This document shows positions 33,901 through 45,244 of a stretch of 64,000 bases of DNA, piece by piece; within the stretch, counting starts at the first letter, position 1; every line of letters starts with the position of its first letter. The stretch comes from Argopecten irradians (lineage: Eukaryota; Mollusca; Bivalvia; Pectinida; Pectinidae). A program made the position numbers and the translations under genes. The DNA lies in assembly GCF_041381155.1 (NCBI RefSeq), contig NC_091142.1, positions 7,364,778-7,428,777 of the forward strand, in the 5' to 3' direction. The notes beneath the pieces were generated by a model that was not told where the DNA came from, did no database searches, and saw only the letters and a list, made by a program, of their open reading frames with translations.

Positions 33901-36900
33901 TACAACTTTTTTATTATAATTTTAGCAATACAAATGAATTATAACTAGATATACTTCTAGTGTCAATTAATGAACAATTTTGAAAATAATTTTGTTAAAT
34001 TATTTTATGGGATTTTCAATTTTCATCAGTTGTTTGGTGTTTTCATTGTTTTTTTCAACTTTTAAAGGACTTAAAATTTCATTTCCTAGGTGTTTCATGT
34101 TGTTTAGTATGTGAACAAGTCCATTATGTGATTAGGGGTATGAATAGAATAGTGACTTCTACAGATTAATTATTTGCCATTATGTACATTTAACCTTAAG
34201 GGCAAAAGATTTGACCTTAAGGGCAAAAGATTTGACCTTAAGGGCAAAAAAGTTATTTGACCTTAAGGTCAAATCTTTTGCCCTTAAGGTGAAATGTACA
34301 TAATGGCAAAAAACGTTTTTTGCCCTTAAGGTCAAAAGATTTGACCTTAAGTATTATGTGTATTTTATGACAAAACGGCGTGCCATATTTTATCTTGCTG
34401 TTACACTCTCCAAAACTCAACTCTCAACGAAACTCACTGATTTTATGCACGTGCATGTTTATATGACGATGGCTACCGGGCCCCTCGTGCTTGACCGGAA
34501 GTCTAGCCCGACCGCATACCAACACATACACATACATTAACATCATTATAAAAACAAAGCACTATAATTACACATTGAAAGATACTTGCAACCACAAGTA
34601 TAACAAAATAGCTTACATTACACTTTATATATACAAGTGACAACCGTCACATAAGTATTAATAATACAGTGAATTTATTTTGTAACCAGCCGTAATTAAT
34701 CAATGTTGTCGGAATACACCATATATGTATACAACTTGCCACTTAAATTAACTTCGCCAAAATACAGCTTATAGATCTTTTCTGTTTTTTGTTAATTTTT
34801 TTTTTTTTTTTTTTTGCTATCTTGCTTTCATGATATCTTGTTACTTGTAATGTAATTTAAATCTTCCCTTTATGTTTTTGCAGTGGATTCCCCCAGCAGT
34901 TCACACAAGAAACATAAAAAACACAAAAAGAAGCACAAAAAGAGGAAAGATCATGACGTTGATCCTTTTCCAGGAGGGCTAGCGAAGCCAGCTATTAAAC
35001 TGAAGCTCAAGATTGGAGGAGAGACACTAGGAACAAAAAAGTACGAAATCATAAACAGAGTAGAAAACATTCTTAGGGATTACGTGAGACATTATTTGTT
35101 GTGGAGATATGTCACAAAACACAGCAAATACTCACTGTAAATCAACTTTTTTGGCTGCAATTTATTTTCGCGTATTTAGCAATGCATGTAAAAAATGCAA
35201 AAGTTTATCTCTACTACAGGGCATTCAGTACTAGTTGACCCTTGACTTTTAGCAGATCTCCCTTACAATTTACCACTTGTTTTCAATATAATCCCTTTGA
35301 CCAGAATTAACTCCCCATTTGACTTCCCCGCTATTACACATAAATTATCTCCCTTTCAATATTGGCCATTCAATTTTCAATATAACTCCTTTCGATAACA
35401 TTTATCTCCCCCTTTGACTTCTCCACTATTACACATAAATTACTGGCCACTCAATTTTTAGTATAATTCCTTTGGACCAGAGATATCTCCCCCTTTGACC
35501 TTGCTCTCCACTATTTAACATGTACAAAATGCACATCAGAGTTATCTCCCTTACCTTTCAGTATAACCCATGTGGATCAGAAAGAAAAGGACAGTTCCGA
35601 GGACTCGCAAGACCAGATCATCGATGTACTCAATGACACATGGGGTCTGTATTTGTAAAATAATTTCTGTCCAGAAATGCCAAACTCTTATTCAAGAATA
35701 AGCATATACAATGATCTTATTATTGTAAAAGTCGTTAAAAATGAAGTGAGAAAATCATATATTAGAATTACTTATTATTAACAGTAAAGACTTTTGAAAT
35801 GTGAATGATATTAATGACATAGCACCATTTAGTGCATATTTTGATTCTTAAAATTGACAATGGATCGTACCAGTATTTGGTTAGGGGTGTTTGAGTGATG
35901 TTAAGCTGGTACCTATAAAATTAATTTCATTAAATGGGATCTGTAAACTTGATAATCTATGATGGGTCAAGTCTTACAGATATATTTGTAAACTCATTCA
36001 CCCCTAAAATTTAAATGGACTGGTCTAGTCTTTGATATAGAAGAGTCTAAATGTGTCTTCAGGGGTGATTGAATTAATGTTATATGAAGGACTTATTTGT
36101 TGATGTTTTCATTCTATCTATTTGTAGGGATAGTTGACACACTAGAAATAAATAGAAAACCTGTTGTATTTAAGGTTCTCCTCCATCTTCCGCCATTACG
36201 GCTACCATCACATCTGCCACGATCCCCGACATCGCCTCTACACAGTCGTCAGCCACTGCATTGCCAGTAGTAGGAGAGAAGAAGGAGGATACGTCTGATG
36301 AAGAGAAGGAATGGCTGGAAGCTCTAGAGAAAGGAGAACTAGATGATTCAGGGATGTTAAAGAAAAGCAAAGACCCAAAGTTATTGACCGCAAGACAGGT
36401 ATTAATTAATTTATTTGTTCACCCCTGAAGACACAAATGAACTGTTCCAACGTCAAAGCTGGAATATTTCATTATGAAATTCCAGGGTTAGAATACACAT
36501 GTCATAAAAGAACAACTTTTAATCCATTTCAGTTTTGAGTGACTGGTGATTTCAAAAGTGTGAAAGATATTTTCTTTTTAATAGCTTTGATAATAGAACT
36601 AAAAATTGAATTAACAATGGCGCAAAGTAAGTGTAAATCCACAAAGATATGTTCTTGTGAAGTAGTGTTTTATGGACTGATTTTCTAGGCTTATACTTTC
36701 TGAGTGATTCAGGTGTCATTATTTCCATCATTTTTGTTCAGCCTCTTGATTTTGAGTTCTAAACCCAAATGGAGCAAGTTACTTAAGCCTAAGCATGACA
36801 TGTCTTTACTCCTTTACCCCTGTAGACACACGTGGACTCTTCTAATTCAATTAGTGGAACAGTTCATTATTGAATTTCAGGGGTGAAGGAGCGATTAGTA

Positions 36901-39900
36901 ATAGTCTTACTGTTGACATTGCCTCCACTTACAGACATCCATTATAATAACAAATTTCACTGCATGATACACCTGGTTGGAAGTTCTCCTGGACAAACTG
37001 CTTAAAATGATGTGTGTTGTACATTTCAGAGGGCTCTGATACACGGAAACAAAGAAGAAGCTCTCTTGGAACTTCCTTCAGGTAAATAATTATTCTTTCT
37101 TGAGTAAAAATGTCGAGCCATCAACAGTTACTTCCCCTTTTGGTTCGACAATTACTTTGCCTTGCTTATGTGTAACAATAGAACCTCATTAAATTGAACC
37201 TGCATTACTTTGAGACCCCAATTTACTCGAATTCACTGTATTAGTTAAAGGTCCTTTATTATGGAAGGCCCTGCCCTTTGTAGTATTCGGTTGGTTGGGA
37301 CTGAACTTTTCACTATACAATGTGAATGTACATGTATATATAAATATGCTGTGAAACATCATTGACATTGGGAGTAGGAGGTAGAGGACGTTTAACGCTA
37401 AAGATATATGAAATACTGACTATTGAAAATTAAGTAGATATTTGATGTTCAGCTGCAAGGATGTATGAATTAATGAGTATAATATTCATTGTTAGGCTAC
37501 AAACAAGTGGAGCTGACAGAGGAACAACAGTTAAAACGACAGCAGAGAGCGAAGAAACGACGTCAACAAGCCCATGAGAAACGTGAGAAAGACAAGGTAT
37601 GACGTTGATTGTAAGAAAAGTGTAAGGCCAATCTGTCCGTCTTTCTGTCTGTAGACACAACATTGCCCGGCGAACTCCTCCTAAACTGCTTGACAGATTT
37701 TGATAAAATTTGGTGCACAGAACCCTGACAGAAAGGAGAGTTGAGTAAACTATATACAGTTCTGCAATAATCTTAATGGAGTTATTACAGTATAACTTGT
37801 TTCAACCGGATGTGAACGGGACCAGTCTATTTGTTCGGTTTATACAGGTGTCCGGTTTATAGAGGATAGAACCTTATCACAATATGTTCACATGGAAATC
37901 ATCAGAAGAATTTATTTTTATTACAGCACAAACATTTATTCTCACATATGTACATGGTAGAACACAGAATTCCATCCTACGTTTTCTTGGTTTCTGAGGT
38001 GCACATGTACGATCCATTTCTCTCGGTCTGCTACATTCAAATAAACTCTCAGAAGTTATGTGTATGTTTTATTGTTAGAATTGACCGTGAAAAATATTCA
38101 CAAATATAATGTACATGTAAACAAATCTGTCGAATGAAAAGTGAAATGTTGTCACTATCTAGCCCTTAGTATACTGGTACAGGTAAATCCCCTTAGGCAC
38201 CTCATGATCAGTCCCATGTTGTGAAAACATTGCTGCCGGTTTGCCCAAATTAATTTTATAAAGAAAGATATAGTAACATTACCTAGACAGGTTCCGGATT
38301 ATGTAGGTTTTGGGTACTATAGTTTATTAAAAATTTGCTGGGACCAAACAAATTAATCGGTATGGACAAGTTTCCGGTTTATACAGGGTTCGGTTTAGAC
38401 AAGTTATACTGTACTAAATTTTTGCAGCCATGGTATTAGTCCTCCACTCTGGCAACCAGTTCTAGTTTAAAGTCAAAATAATGAAATATTTGACCTGTTA
38501 AAATAACCTCATACACAGTATTTCAGTCTGTCTGACTTTTCCATAAATTTGTACGAGGCATTTATGGTCACAGGTGAATGAAAATAAAATGTGTATGTTT
38601 TTTTCTTTAGAAACTCACCCTGGACAGGCTACTGAAAAAACAAGAATCCAACAAGAAAAAGGTAAGTGAAAAAAGTAATGTGAATGGTGTAAATTTTAAA
38701 AATTGTAATATGGGAGGTGGAACTAGATCGAATATTAATTTTGATTTGAAGTTACATTTCAAGTTTGGAATTTCACTTTTTTAATACAACGCGACTAGCG
38801 TTTGTATTAATGCTATCCGGTTTACTATTGATGTGTAGGACTTGCCCTACAATGACATCTAGTGGTGACCTCTTGAACCATTTCATTCATAAACTTCCAT
38901 TCATAAATTCCCTATTCATTTAATAATATACCTTTGGACCAATCAGTATTCATGGGAAGACTGCCTTCTGATTGGTAGAATACACAGAGTGTTATATAAT
39001 ACACAGCCCATCTAGGTCAACTGTTGCCTTCTGGTGACTCCTCTGTCCAACTTACATAATCTCTGTTAATGATAATTCAAATTGGACTTCCTATCTAAGG
39101 CTTATAGACATAATCTAGAGTTTCAAAGTAAACTAATCATAAGCCCTTTTTGTGTAATTTAAAATAATGTTTTTAAATGAATGTTAAACACAGATCTGAG
39201 GTAAAGGCAAAATAACTTAGGCTGCCCTTATATGTGCATGGTTTTACCAAAGTAACTGTATGTGCAACATAAGAAACAAGAGTATATTTAGGATAAAAAC
39301 TCATTTTAATGAAGACATGTTTTCTTTGTAATTTTCATGTAGGAACTTTAATCAAGAAAAATGTCAAACACAACATATGTATTTTCTGTGATCAGTTGAA
39401 TGTTCTGGAAATAATTGATATTTAAGTCTTTATAATATGGTTTATATATTTTGATTTTTGATATTCATTTGATTTCATTCTATTTTTCTGTTTCTGCGGC
39501 GTTGTATTTGCAGTACTTTGAGTACTTTGATTTAGGAAATTATTGTACATTTTAAGTTCATTGGTTTGATTGATTAACAGCCAGGGTCATTTAAGGACGT
39601 GTTACGTTTCGGAGTTAAAGAAAGTCATGTTTATATTAATATTCATTTACCCAAAGCTGCTGAATTTTAATCAGTTTGAGTATGTTTCTTTACAGGGTAA
39701 GGGATCAAAGAAAGCCAACATTCCGCGGTTCCGGTATACAAACAACCAATCGGGCGTTGCCATCTCAGTACCCGTCGGATTTCAGCTGCCATTCACAGCT
39801 CAAACATCCAGGTATTACACGTATTATTATACCTCATGTTTATAACAGTGTCTGTGATTAGTTGATACATATGACATGACTGGGAATGTTCCAGTGTGGT

Positions 39901-40653
39901 AACCACCCATCTTTCACAGGGAGTTATCTCCCCTATCGAATGTACAACAAAGATTTTATATATAATAAGGCAATTTTTACTCATCACAGATTCGAGTAAA
40001 TTTACCAGAAATAATAGTGCATCGCCTATTGTTTTTAGGATAATAAACAATTTTATGTCCCTAGTGGCAGTGTGATATGAAGATTATTTACCTTCATATG
40101 TAATATTTGGATCAATGAACCTTCGTATTAAACTGCAACCAGGGCCATAGAAGTATAAAATAATATTTATTTATTACAAATAACCTGTTTATTTGCACCT
40201 TGTCCGTCTAAGATTTTTCTCCGATTTTGATATTTTTATTTCAAGTTTCTTACAAAACATGTAAAAATAAACAGTACAAAAATGTAATTGGTTTGCTAGT
40301 AACTCACTCACCCCTGCAATTTCGTAATGGACCGTTCCAGAAATAAGAAAATAGAAATTCAAGCGAAACTTAAGGAGTAAAACAGAAAAAAATAGCATAA
40401 GATTTTGAATAGAGACATATATATTACATGGATTGTAAAGAAATAAAGTCTAGAATGGAAGTTAGCGGTATCATTTAAAAATTTCGGTTTTCATTTCAGA
40501 CCTCCGAAGGCAAAGGAATCGTGTAGTATATCTGGCTGTAAGAACCTAAAGAAATACTCCTGCTCAAAGACTGGTGTGCCACTCTGTAGTCTGGCATGTT
40601 ACAAGAAAAACAGTTTGCTACATAACCTCCCCAGTGTGAGGGTTGCAACTTGA
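30881..40653 (+). CDS. INO80B: INO80 complex subunit B (complete, 9 exons)
   Basis: The model joins 30881-30926, 34884-35040, 35562-35644, 36175-36398, 37030-37081, 37496-37596, 38611-38661, 39696-39811 and 40500-40653. All junctions have GT/AG borders and keep phase, giving 327 residues; human INO80B has 356. In order it shows a Lys/His-rich stretch (HKKHKKHKKKHKKRK), the KLKLKIGGETLGTK motif, an acidic DEEKEWLEALEKGELDD block and LLTARQRALI, a basic coiled region (LKRQQRAKKRRQQAHEK then LTLDRLLKKQESNKKK), and a C-terminal zf-HIT finger with cysteines in SCSISGC, YSCSKTGVPLCSLACYK. These are the PAPA-1-like and HIT domains of the family. It acts in the nucleus as a regulatory subunit of the INO80 chromatin-remodelling ATPase. 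Intron 1 (about 4 kb) is largely occupied by transposons. Confidence 0.95.
31412..31541 (-). mobile_element. Solo LTR of the tRNA-carrying TRIM family
   Basis: Exactly 130 bp, same TG...CA borders and same internal tRNA-like sequence (31439-31509, A box TAGCTCAGTCGG, B box GGTTCGAATCC) as the LTRs at 25256 and 25479. It is flanked by the direct repeat CAAG on both sides (31408-31411 and 31542-31545), a 4-bp target-site duplication. It sits in INO80B intron 1. Confidence 0.88.
32108..32683. mobile_element. Nested TTAA-flanked MITE
   Basis: AGGGACAATTCAGTC at the left pairs with the inverse of CTGAGTGAATTGTCCCT at the right, and TTAA stands outside each end (32104-32107, 32684-32687). A TTAA target fits piggyBac or Kolobok-type mobilisation; the superfamily cannot be settled without a relative that codes for a transposase. 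Confidence 0.78.
32930..33850. repeat. 49-bp CCTTAAGG minisatellite
   Basis: About 18-19 units, each made of two related halves: TTTTTTGACCTTAAGGGC then AAAAGATTTATTTACCTTAA then GGTTAAAAAA(G). The halves alternate between a GGGCAAAA and a GGTTAAAA version. Because 49 bp shifts frame each unit, the open frames with the LKGKRF/LRAKDL pattern are not genes. Smaller runs of the same half-units are at 31960-32090 and 34190-34350, all within the hAT-like element. Confidence 0.92.
34884..35040 (+). CDS. INO80B: INO80B exon 2
   Basis: Follows a poly-T tract and a TTTTTGCAG acceptor. It carries the Lys/His run and KLKLKIGGETLGTK. The donor is AAA|GTACGA; it leaves two bases that join exon 3 as Asn (GTKNITHVD). 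Confidence 0.88.
35275..35520. repeat. INO80B: Diverged tandem repeat matching the INO80B exon 3 acceptor
   Basis: Three units begin TTTTCAATATAATCCCTTTG (35279), TTTTCAATATAACTCCTTTC (35374) and TTTTTAGTATAATTCCTTTG (35455) and continue with ATCTCCCCCTTTGACTTC and ACTATTACACATAAATT. The genuine acceptor, CTTTCAGTATAACCCATGTG at 35555-35574, and the upstream GTTATCTCCC fit the same pattern. Confidence 0.75.
35562..35644 (+). CDS. INO80B: INO80B exon 3
   Basis: Acceptor CCTTTCAG, reading ITHVDQKEKDSSEDSQ then DQIIDVLNDTW; the donor is GTCTGT. The acceptor and first ~22 coding bases match the diverged tandem repeat in the intron just upstream (35275-35520). Phases at both ends fit. Confidence 0.78.
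35992..36078. mobile_element. Short palindromic element (CACCCCTGAA family), copy 3
   Basis: AACTCATTCACCCCTAAAAT and TCAGGGGTGATTGAATT are the ends; the core is GGTCTAGTCTTTGAT. Two shorter relatives follow in the next intron at 36418-36492 and 36812-36890 (TTTACCCCTGTAGACACA and ATTTCAGGGGTGAAGG), and an end fragment at 40306-40345. All lie in INO80B introns. Confidence 0.72.
36175..36398 (+). CDS. INO80B: INO80B exon 4
   Basis: Acceptor TATTTAAG, chosen because the same frame has a stop (TAA) right at the splice site. Codes for a Ser/Thr/Ala-rich linker and then DEEKEWLEALEKGELDD and KLLTARQ before a GTATTA donor. The ELDALEKGELDD-type block is diagnostic for the family. Confidence 0.88.
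36812..36890. mobile_element. Short palindromic element (CACCCCTGAA family), shorter relative
   Basis: The ends TTTACCCCTGTAGACAC and TTTCAGGGGTGAAGG pair with each other. The core has GGACTCTTCTAATTCAATTA rather than the GTCTAGTCTTTGAT of longer copies. It lies in INO80B intron 4. Confidence 0.65.
37030..37081 (+). CDS. INO80B: INO80B exon 5
   Basis: Reads RALIHGNKEEALLELPS between a TTTCAG acceptor and a GTAAAT donor, continuing the TARQRAL motif of exon 4. Confidence 0.9.
37496..37596 (+). CDS. INO80B: INO80B exon 6
   Basis: Acceptor TTGTTAG; reads GYKQVELTEEQQLKRQQ then RAKKRRQQAHEKREKDK and ends in phase 0 at GTATGA. Strongly basic helix, likely coiled coil. Confidence 0.9.
37788..38411. 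mobile_element. Tc1/mariner-like MITE, 624 bp
   Basis: The ends CAGTATAACTTG and CAAGTTATACTG are inverted repeats, each flanked by TA (37786-37787 and 38412-38413). Subterminal CCGGTTTATA and TTCGGTTTA motifs repeat in both halves. No transposase frame. Located in INO80B intron 6. Confidence 0.8.
38611..38661 (+). CDS. INO80B: INO80B exon 7
   Basis: A 51-nt exon, KLTLDRLLKKQESNKKK, between TTCTTTAG and GTAAGT. It matches the ERLTKT region of the human protein. Confidence 0.9.
39696..39811 (+). CDS. INO80B: INO80B exon 8
   Basis: Acceptor TTTACAG; reads GKGSKKANIPRFRYTNNQSG then VAISVPVGFQLPFTAQTS. It matches the family's 'sxxxPxGxxxP' segment before the zinc finger. Donor GTATTA, two bases carried over. 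Confidence 0.9.
40500..40653 (+). CDS. INO80B: INO80B exon 9 (zf-HIT finger)
   Basis: Acceptor CATTTCAG; codes for PPKAKESCSISGCKNLKKYS then the remaining cysteines in CSKTGVPLCSLACYKK, and ends RVAT with a TGA stop. Possible polyadenylation signals AATAAA are at about 41107 and 41475. Confidence 0.93.
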
Positions 40654-42590
40654 GAGAATTTTACGTGAATACAATTATTGCAGCCGGTTTTCGTATGAGA
40701 AAAATCCTAGTGTTAGGGTTGCCTCCAGAGGGAAATATGCAGTTTACAAACCTGTCCTACTGCTGTCAGTGAGAACAAATCCTTGTCAAGAGGAGTGAAG
40801 AGTGAATATGCTGTAACAAAATCGAGACTCGGACGCACTGCTACAATACCGCAGATTTACAAATTGTGGTGTAATCAACGTTTAGCACATTCATGAATTA
40901 ATGTGAACAGATTAATGCATTGATTTATTTTGTATCCCAAGTGGTTTTTCTTGTAAACCAGTTCACAGAAGCCGAGGTTAATACAGGCTTTGTTAACTAA
41001 ATGGCACTTTACTAGCAAATTAATCAAAATGGTGTGCTGTGGAAATAATGTAAAGTCGGTTATTTCTCCGGGTAGAAATTTACATGATTAAGACTAGAAA
41101 GGAGAAAATAAAATTTTGACAGTTTTAGAATTTCGTGATTTGGCTATAAAGGTATATATAATTCATGAATTTCTCAATTTTTCATGGTTCAATTTTTGCT
41201 ACCATAGCAATATCCCGCAAAACAGTAAAAATAAAAGGCTTTAGCATATCAAAATTCACTGTCAGTATACTTATTTATTCAAAGTGTCCTAGCTCTTCTG
41301 AGAGAACGTTTTACGTACACATCTTTGAAAATGTCCATGTTATTGATGGGAACTCCTCTAGAAGAGGTAGTAGAACAGATATAACAAACATTTTAATTTG
41401 TAAGTGTTGGTTTTGAATGTCGGAGAATTGTACCTGATGGATGAAACAGTTTTCTGAATACGCACCTGTAATTGAATAAATAAAGTGAGAGACTCTTGAT
41501 AGGGAAATGACTGTCACCCTAGTTTAGAAGGTCTATGAAGTGAAAAAGAGCCTGCTGATCTGTACATATCAATGTTACTATTTGTTACAACAATACTACA
41601 GAAGGTTTTACACCCTCAACATTCCAAGGGTTACTATCACTATCGTAATATCCACCCCAGGGATATGGTAATATTGTTATAGTGATAGTAACCCCTGGAC
41701 TATCGAGGATGAAGGTTTTATAGATGTATGATTTCAGAAATAAACCTTCTCCACAGAAGTTAAATGTGTAGTTGTTATTTCAATGTATGTTTTCAAAAAA
41801 GGAAACAAAATTTTAGCATTTATTAGGTCATCATGTTTCGTTGTCATCCACTGCATGTGCGTCATCTGTTAACTTTTCACATTTGAACATCTTCAGAAGT
41901 TCTACCGATGGGATTATAGCTGAAACTTGCCATTTGGGTCAATCAGAAATCAAAGATGGCCGCCATCTTAAAAACACATTCTGAACTACTTCTACTGGTG
42001 CAATTTAGCTGCGTTGATTTTTTTGTCCTGAAACGATACTGATATGGTCCTGACTAACTGATTTTTTCGGACATTCCGGATTCAGCGATGGTCACCACAG
42101 CCGCCATTATGAAAAACACATTTTAAAGTTCTTCTTCTTATATACTAGTGCTGAAAATATTATCAATGTAAGAAAAGGGCAGTCTAAGAAGTGTTGTTAT
42201 TTTAGGCCTCCAAAACACACTGCACTGTCTTTCAAAAATTCAAAATGGACTCCAAAAGTCTCCATCTTGAAAATATATTTAACTCTTTCCCTACTCAAAA
42301 GTTGCCAAGGTTGCTGGATCAGGCATTGAACCTAAAATAGAAACACGAACAGGCACCAGTGATGAGCAAGTCAATGTTGTTTAGAAGCATTTTAATCACT
42401 TACATACGTCAGACCGAAGAACGTGTCAAAATCAAGTCCAATCGAGGTAAAAACTGGTACTGGAAACCAACTTATTTTATGTGGTGAATTGATTTCACGT
42501 TTTCAATCCATCTGCAAAACCTTAGCAACATACATATATAGGTAACGCTGTGTCATGGTCGGTATCAGGATCACTCACACTATTTTAAAC
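40654..42590. other. INO80B 3' UTR and following intergenic DNA
   Basis: After the INO80B stop there is AT-rich sequence with AATAAA at about 41107 and 41475. From about 41820 to 42480 there is an interspersed repeat-like stretch (AAAGATGGCCGCCATCTT, and similar CGCCATT motifs three times). No reading frame with a recognised domain. Confidence 0.45.
41611..41711. mobile_element. Inverted-repeat element (CATCCTCG/CCAGGGG family), internally deleted
   Basis: Only 101 bp: the left arm CACCCTCAACATTCCAAGGG with GGTTACTATCACTATCG is followed almost directly by the right arm GTGATAGTAACCCCTGG and ATCGAGGATG. It can form a near-complete hairpin. End fragments of the family are at 50632-50695 and 58049-58093. 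Confidence 0.75.
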
Positions 42591-42735
42591 AGTATTTATT
42601 CAAAACATACAGTTAGGATGGGAAAACAAATATATACATACATATACACCAATACAAACATACCGCTAGGATGGGAAAACAAATATATACATACATATAC
42701 ACCAATACAAACATACCGCTAGGATGGGAAAACAA
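42590..42735. repeat. 61-bp direct duplication
   Basis: The unit AGGATGGGAAAACAAATATA followed by CATACATATACACC occurs twice in full and a third time in part (ending AGGATGGGAAAACAAG), with nearly identical copies. Confidence 0.9.
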
Positions 42736-43611
42736 GCTAAAAGCTTATATTAATTCCTCTCCTGAAATGAAAGCACGGCGTTTTGACATGGACATATACA
42801 CAATAACAGAACAACCAGTGAGACAATACATTTATACTTAAATAGAGATATTTCTCTCTATATATATAAACAATGTATGTTTAATAAAAAAAAATATACT
42901 GTCAATGGGCAATTATTTTTATAGTTACTATTCGATTAATTGATAAATCTATATGATTTTCGTTTACATCTACTGCGGACATTTATACATAATAATAGTT
43001 GTTGTGATAATAAATGTAAAATTAATTTAGTATGTAGTTTGAAACATGATATTGATTGAAACCCCAGTGATAAAACAAGAAAACTATACAAGGTATGAAT
43101 TTCTAAAATCTTTTACTGTTAAATGATGAACTTCTGTACCGAAACAAAAATGTCCTCGTTCATGTTATTTTCAAGTAGAGGATCACCCCAGGCCATAAAA
43201 GGATATCTAAATTGTCAACGATATTGTATAACTTGCACTGAAGTTGCACTCTTACATAGTAGTTCCTTCACAGATAAAGTCAACTCTGCATGTCAAAGGT
43301 CAAGGTCAAGGTTATCATCACTAGTGACAAAGAAAGTGAAACAACGCCATTCTAATAATTCAAATTTCCTTTGGCCGATAAAACCCAACTCTCTCCTCCT
43401 TATTACGTCAAATACAACCGAAAAGTTTCACAATCACAGAGACACGGTACGAACATACGATATAGTGATGAATCAAGAGGAGGTTTTAATACGTTATTCA
43501 CCACCAAAAGTTACCAACATGTTGACAGTTCCAATACTTTGAATGCATAGGTTTTAATTTTACAAATAAGAACTAAAAATATTTTTGGTTGTACTGCAAA
43601 AACTCATTAGA

Positions 43612-43720
43612 GCTGTATTTGTTTGTTTGTTTGTTTGATTAATTAACGTCCTATTAACAGTCAAGGTCATGTAAGGACGGCCTCCCATGTATGTGGAGTG
43701 TAGCGTGTGTGAAGTAGTCC
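43612..43720. repeat. Interspersed repeat (TTAACGTCCTATTAACAG family)
   Basis: After a GTTT microsatellite, the segment ATTAACGTCCTATTAACAGT then AAGGTCATGTAAGGACGG and GTGTAGCGTGTGTGAAG has diverged copies at 39565-39605 and 46505-46610. Such segments are very common in bivalve genomic sequence, from memory; the boundaries are not defined here. Confidence 0.55.
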
Positions 43721-44188
43721 AGTAAAAATATGAAAAATAGAAGCCTAACCTCCAAATAATTGCAACAGAATTAGTTTTCTGCTTTTTGGGTTGGAGGATC
43801 TTAGTATTTTACAATGAAAAAAGTCGCCAAAAATCATATGTTCGGAAAGTCGTTTTTTGAACACCCGAAAAATAAGAAAATATAAAGAAATCACACTTTT
43901 GACCATTAGGAAAAATACTAGTTTACAAATGTATGCATATTCTATAATGTTTGTACAGTATTTCACAATGTTAAGTGTGAGTTCAGAGAGTACCATGTTA
44001 TCTGCATTTTTTCTTCTTTTTGCAGACAACATCGTGTTTATCTAGATATAACGATAAAAGATAACGAGGTCATATGCTGTAGACTGTCGACTATGATTAT
44101 TACGAAATGGTTAAGTCATTACGAAATAATTGTCATTCGATCAGGAAGGTAACAGCTCATATGATACCGAAATGTAACTCTGCATAAT

Positions 44189-44470
44189 AAAAGGCTCACT
44201 ACCTTTCCGAAACGGCGTCTGATTTTTAAATGTAAAAAAAAATGTAAAAAGGGAGTGATGATTTTATAGATTTGCAAAAGTTATCAGCTTTTACACCATC
44301 ACCTTGTAATTACAATGTATAAATAAATCAATTCAATTGTTAATTTTCATAACGCGGGTCGTCTTATGTTTCTCGACATCGTCCTAATTACCGCACCAGG
44401 TGGCAAAACAGCGAAATGAATCGCCACTATTAATATAGATTATGCAGGGAAACTTGCATGTGTTTTGGAT
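44189..44470. mobile_element. TTAA-type MITE (CACTACCTTTCCG family), partial copy
   Basis: Starts AAAGGCTCACTACCTTTCCG and keeps CATAACGCGGGTCGTCTTAT, but no right terminal repeat is seen before the similarity fades. Confidence 0.65.
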
Positions 44471-45244
44471 AACTTCATCTACGGCCAACGATATGTATTT
44501 TATATTAATATTCAAATATTTTCATTCCCATAACACAATGTATCATTTGAAAATATTGCTTCCAAAGTTACATTGACCATAGGTTTCGAAAGAACGAGAT
44601 TCAATTTCAGTAATATCGGATATAAACTTTACATTGTAAATAACTTATTAATTAACAATAATCCATTTTTATCACAAAATTCACAAACTTTCAGAGATTT
44701 CAATAAATCAATGTACTAAATTACGGTAAACTTGTCCTTTGATCTCAACCAATGTAATCTGCCTAATTAATGCAAAGAGTTAATTTGAACAGATTAAAGT
44801 TGGACTATGTTTGACATTGCCAAATGTGAACTTAAACGTAAAAGTTCAGGCAGACGCCGGAAACACCTGATTAGTTTCACTTTCCGCCCCCACCAATGTA
44901 CCTACACATTTGACTGGAAAAAAGTCAACTTCCGATGCGTGTTGGTGGTCTCTATTACAACGTTTAAAAAGTGAATTCAAATGCCTGGTTTTACTAATTT
45001 CAAGCTTTATTTACAAAAATGTCAATGCTGTGTTGTAATCAATACTGTGATCAACAAACAAAACAAAGCAATCAATCAATCAGTCAATTTCAAAGCAAAT
45101 TCATCCGTTCGGTTGAAGTAAAGTTATCTAAGGCAAACGATTTGACATGTTATGTTTTTTACAGTAATCTATTGAAAACCATCCGGTTTGATGAATTAAG
45201 CTGCGAAAAACATTCAAATGAACAGACATATATGTACGATGCCT

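Larger units (their letters stand above)
31931..34387. mobile_element. 2.46-kb hAT-like non-autonomous element with internal minisatellite
   Basis: Terminal inverted repeats read ATGGCACGCCGTTT at the left and the inverse at the right, the right end having one extra base. Both ends are flanked by the 8-bp direct repeat TTTTATCT (31923-31930 and 34388-34395), the hAT signature length. Subterminal GCCATTATGT motifs in both orientations and many CCTTAAGG palindromes fill both ends. No transposase frame is seen. A second element is nested at 32108-32683. It lies in INO80B intron 1, together with the solo LTR. Confidence 0.8.

Noticed and set aside
43123..43542. 139-codon plus-strand frame, the longest in the window
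   Set aside because: No signal peptide, domain, or conserved motif; composition looks like translated non-coding DNA, with an AAGGTCAAGGTCAAGG repeat inside. Not listed as a gene.
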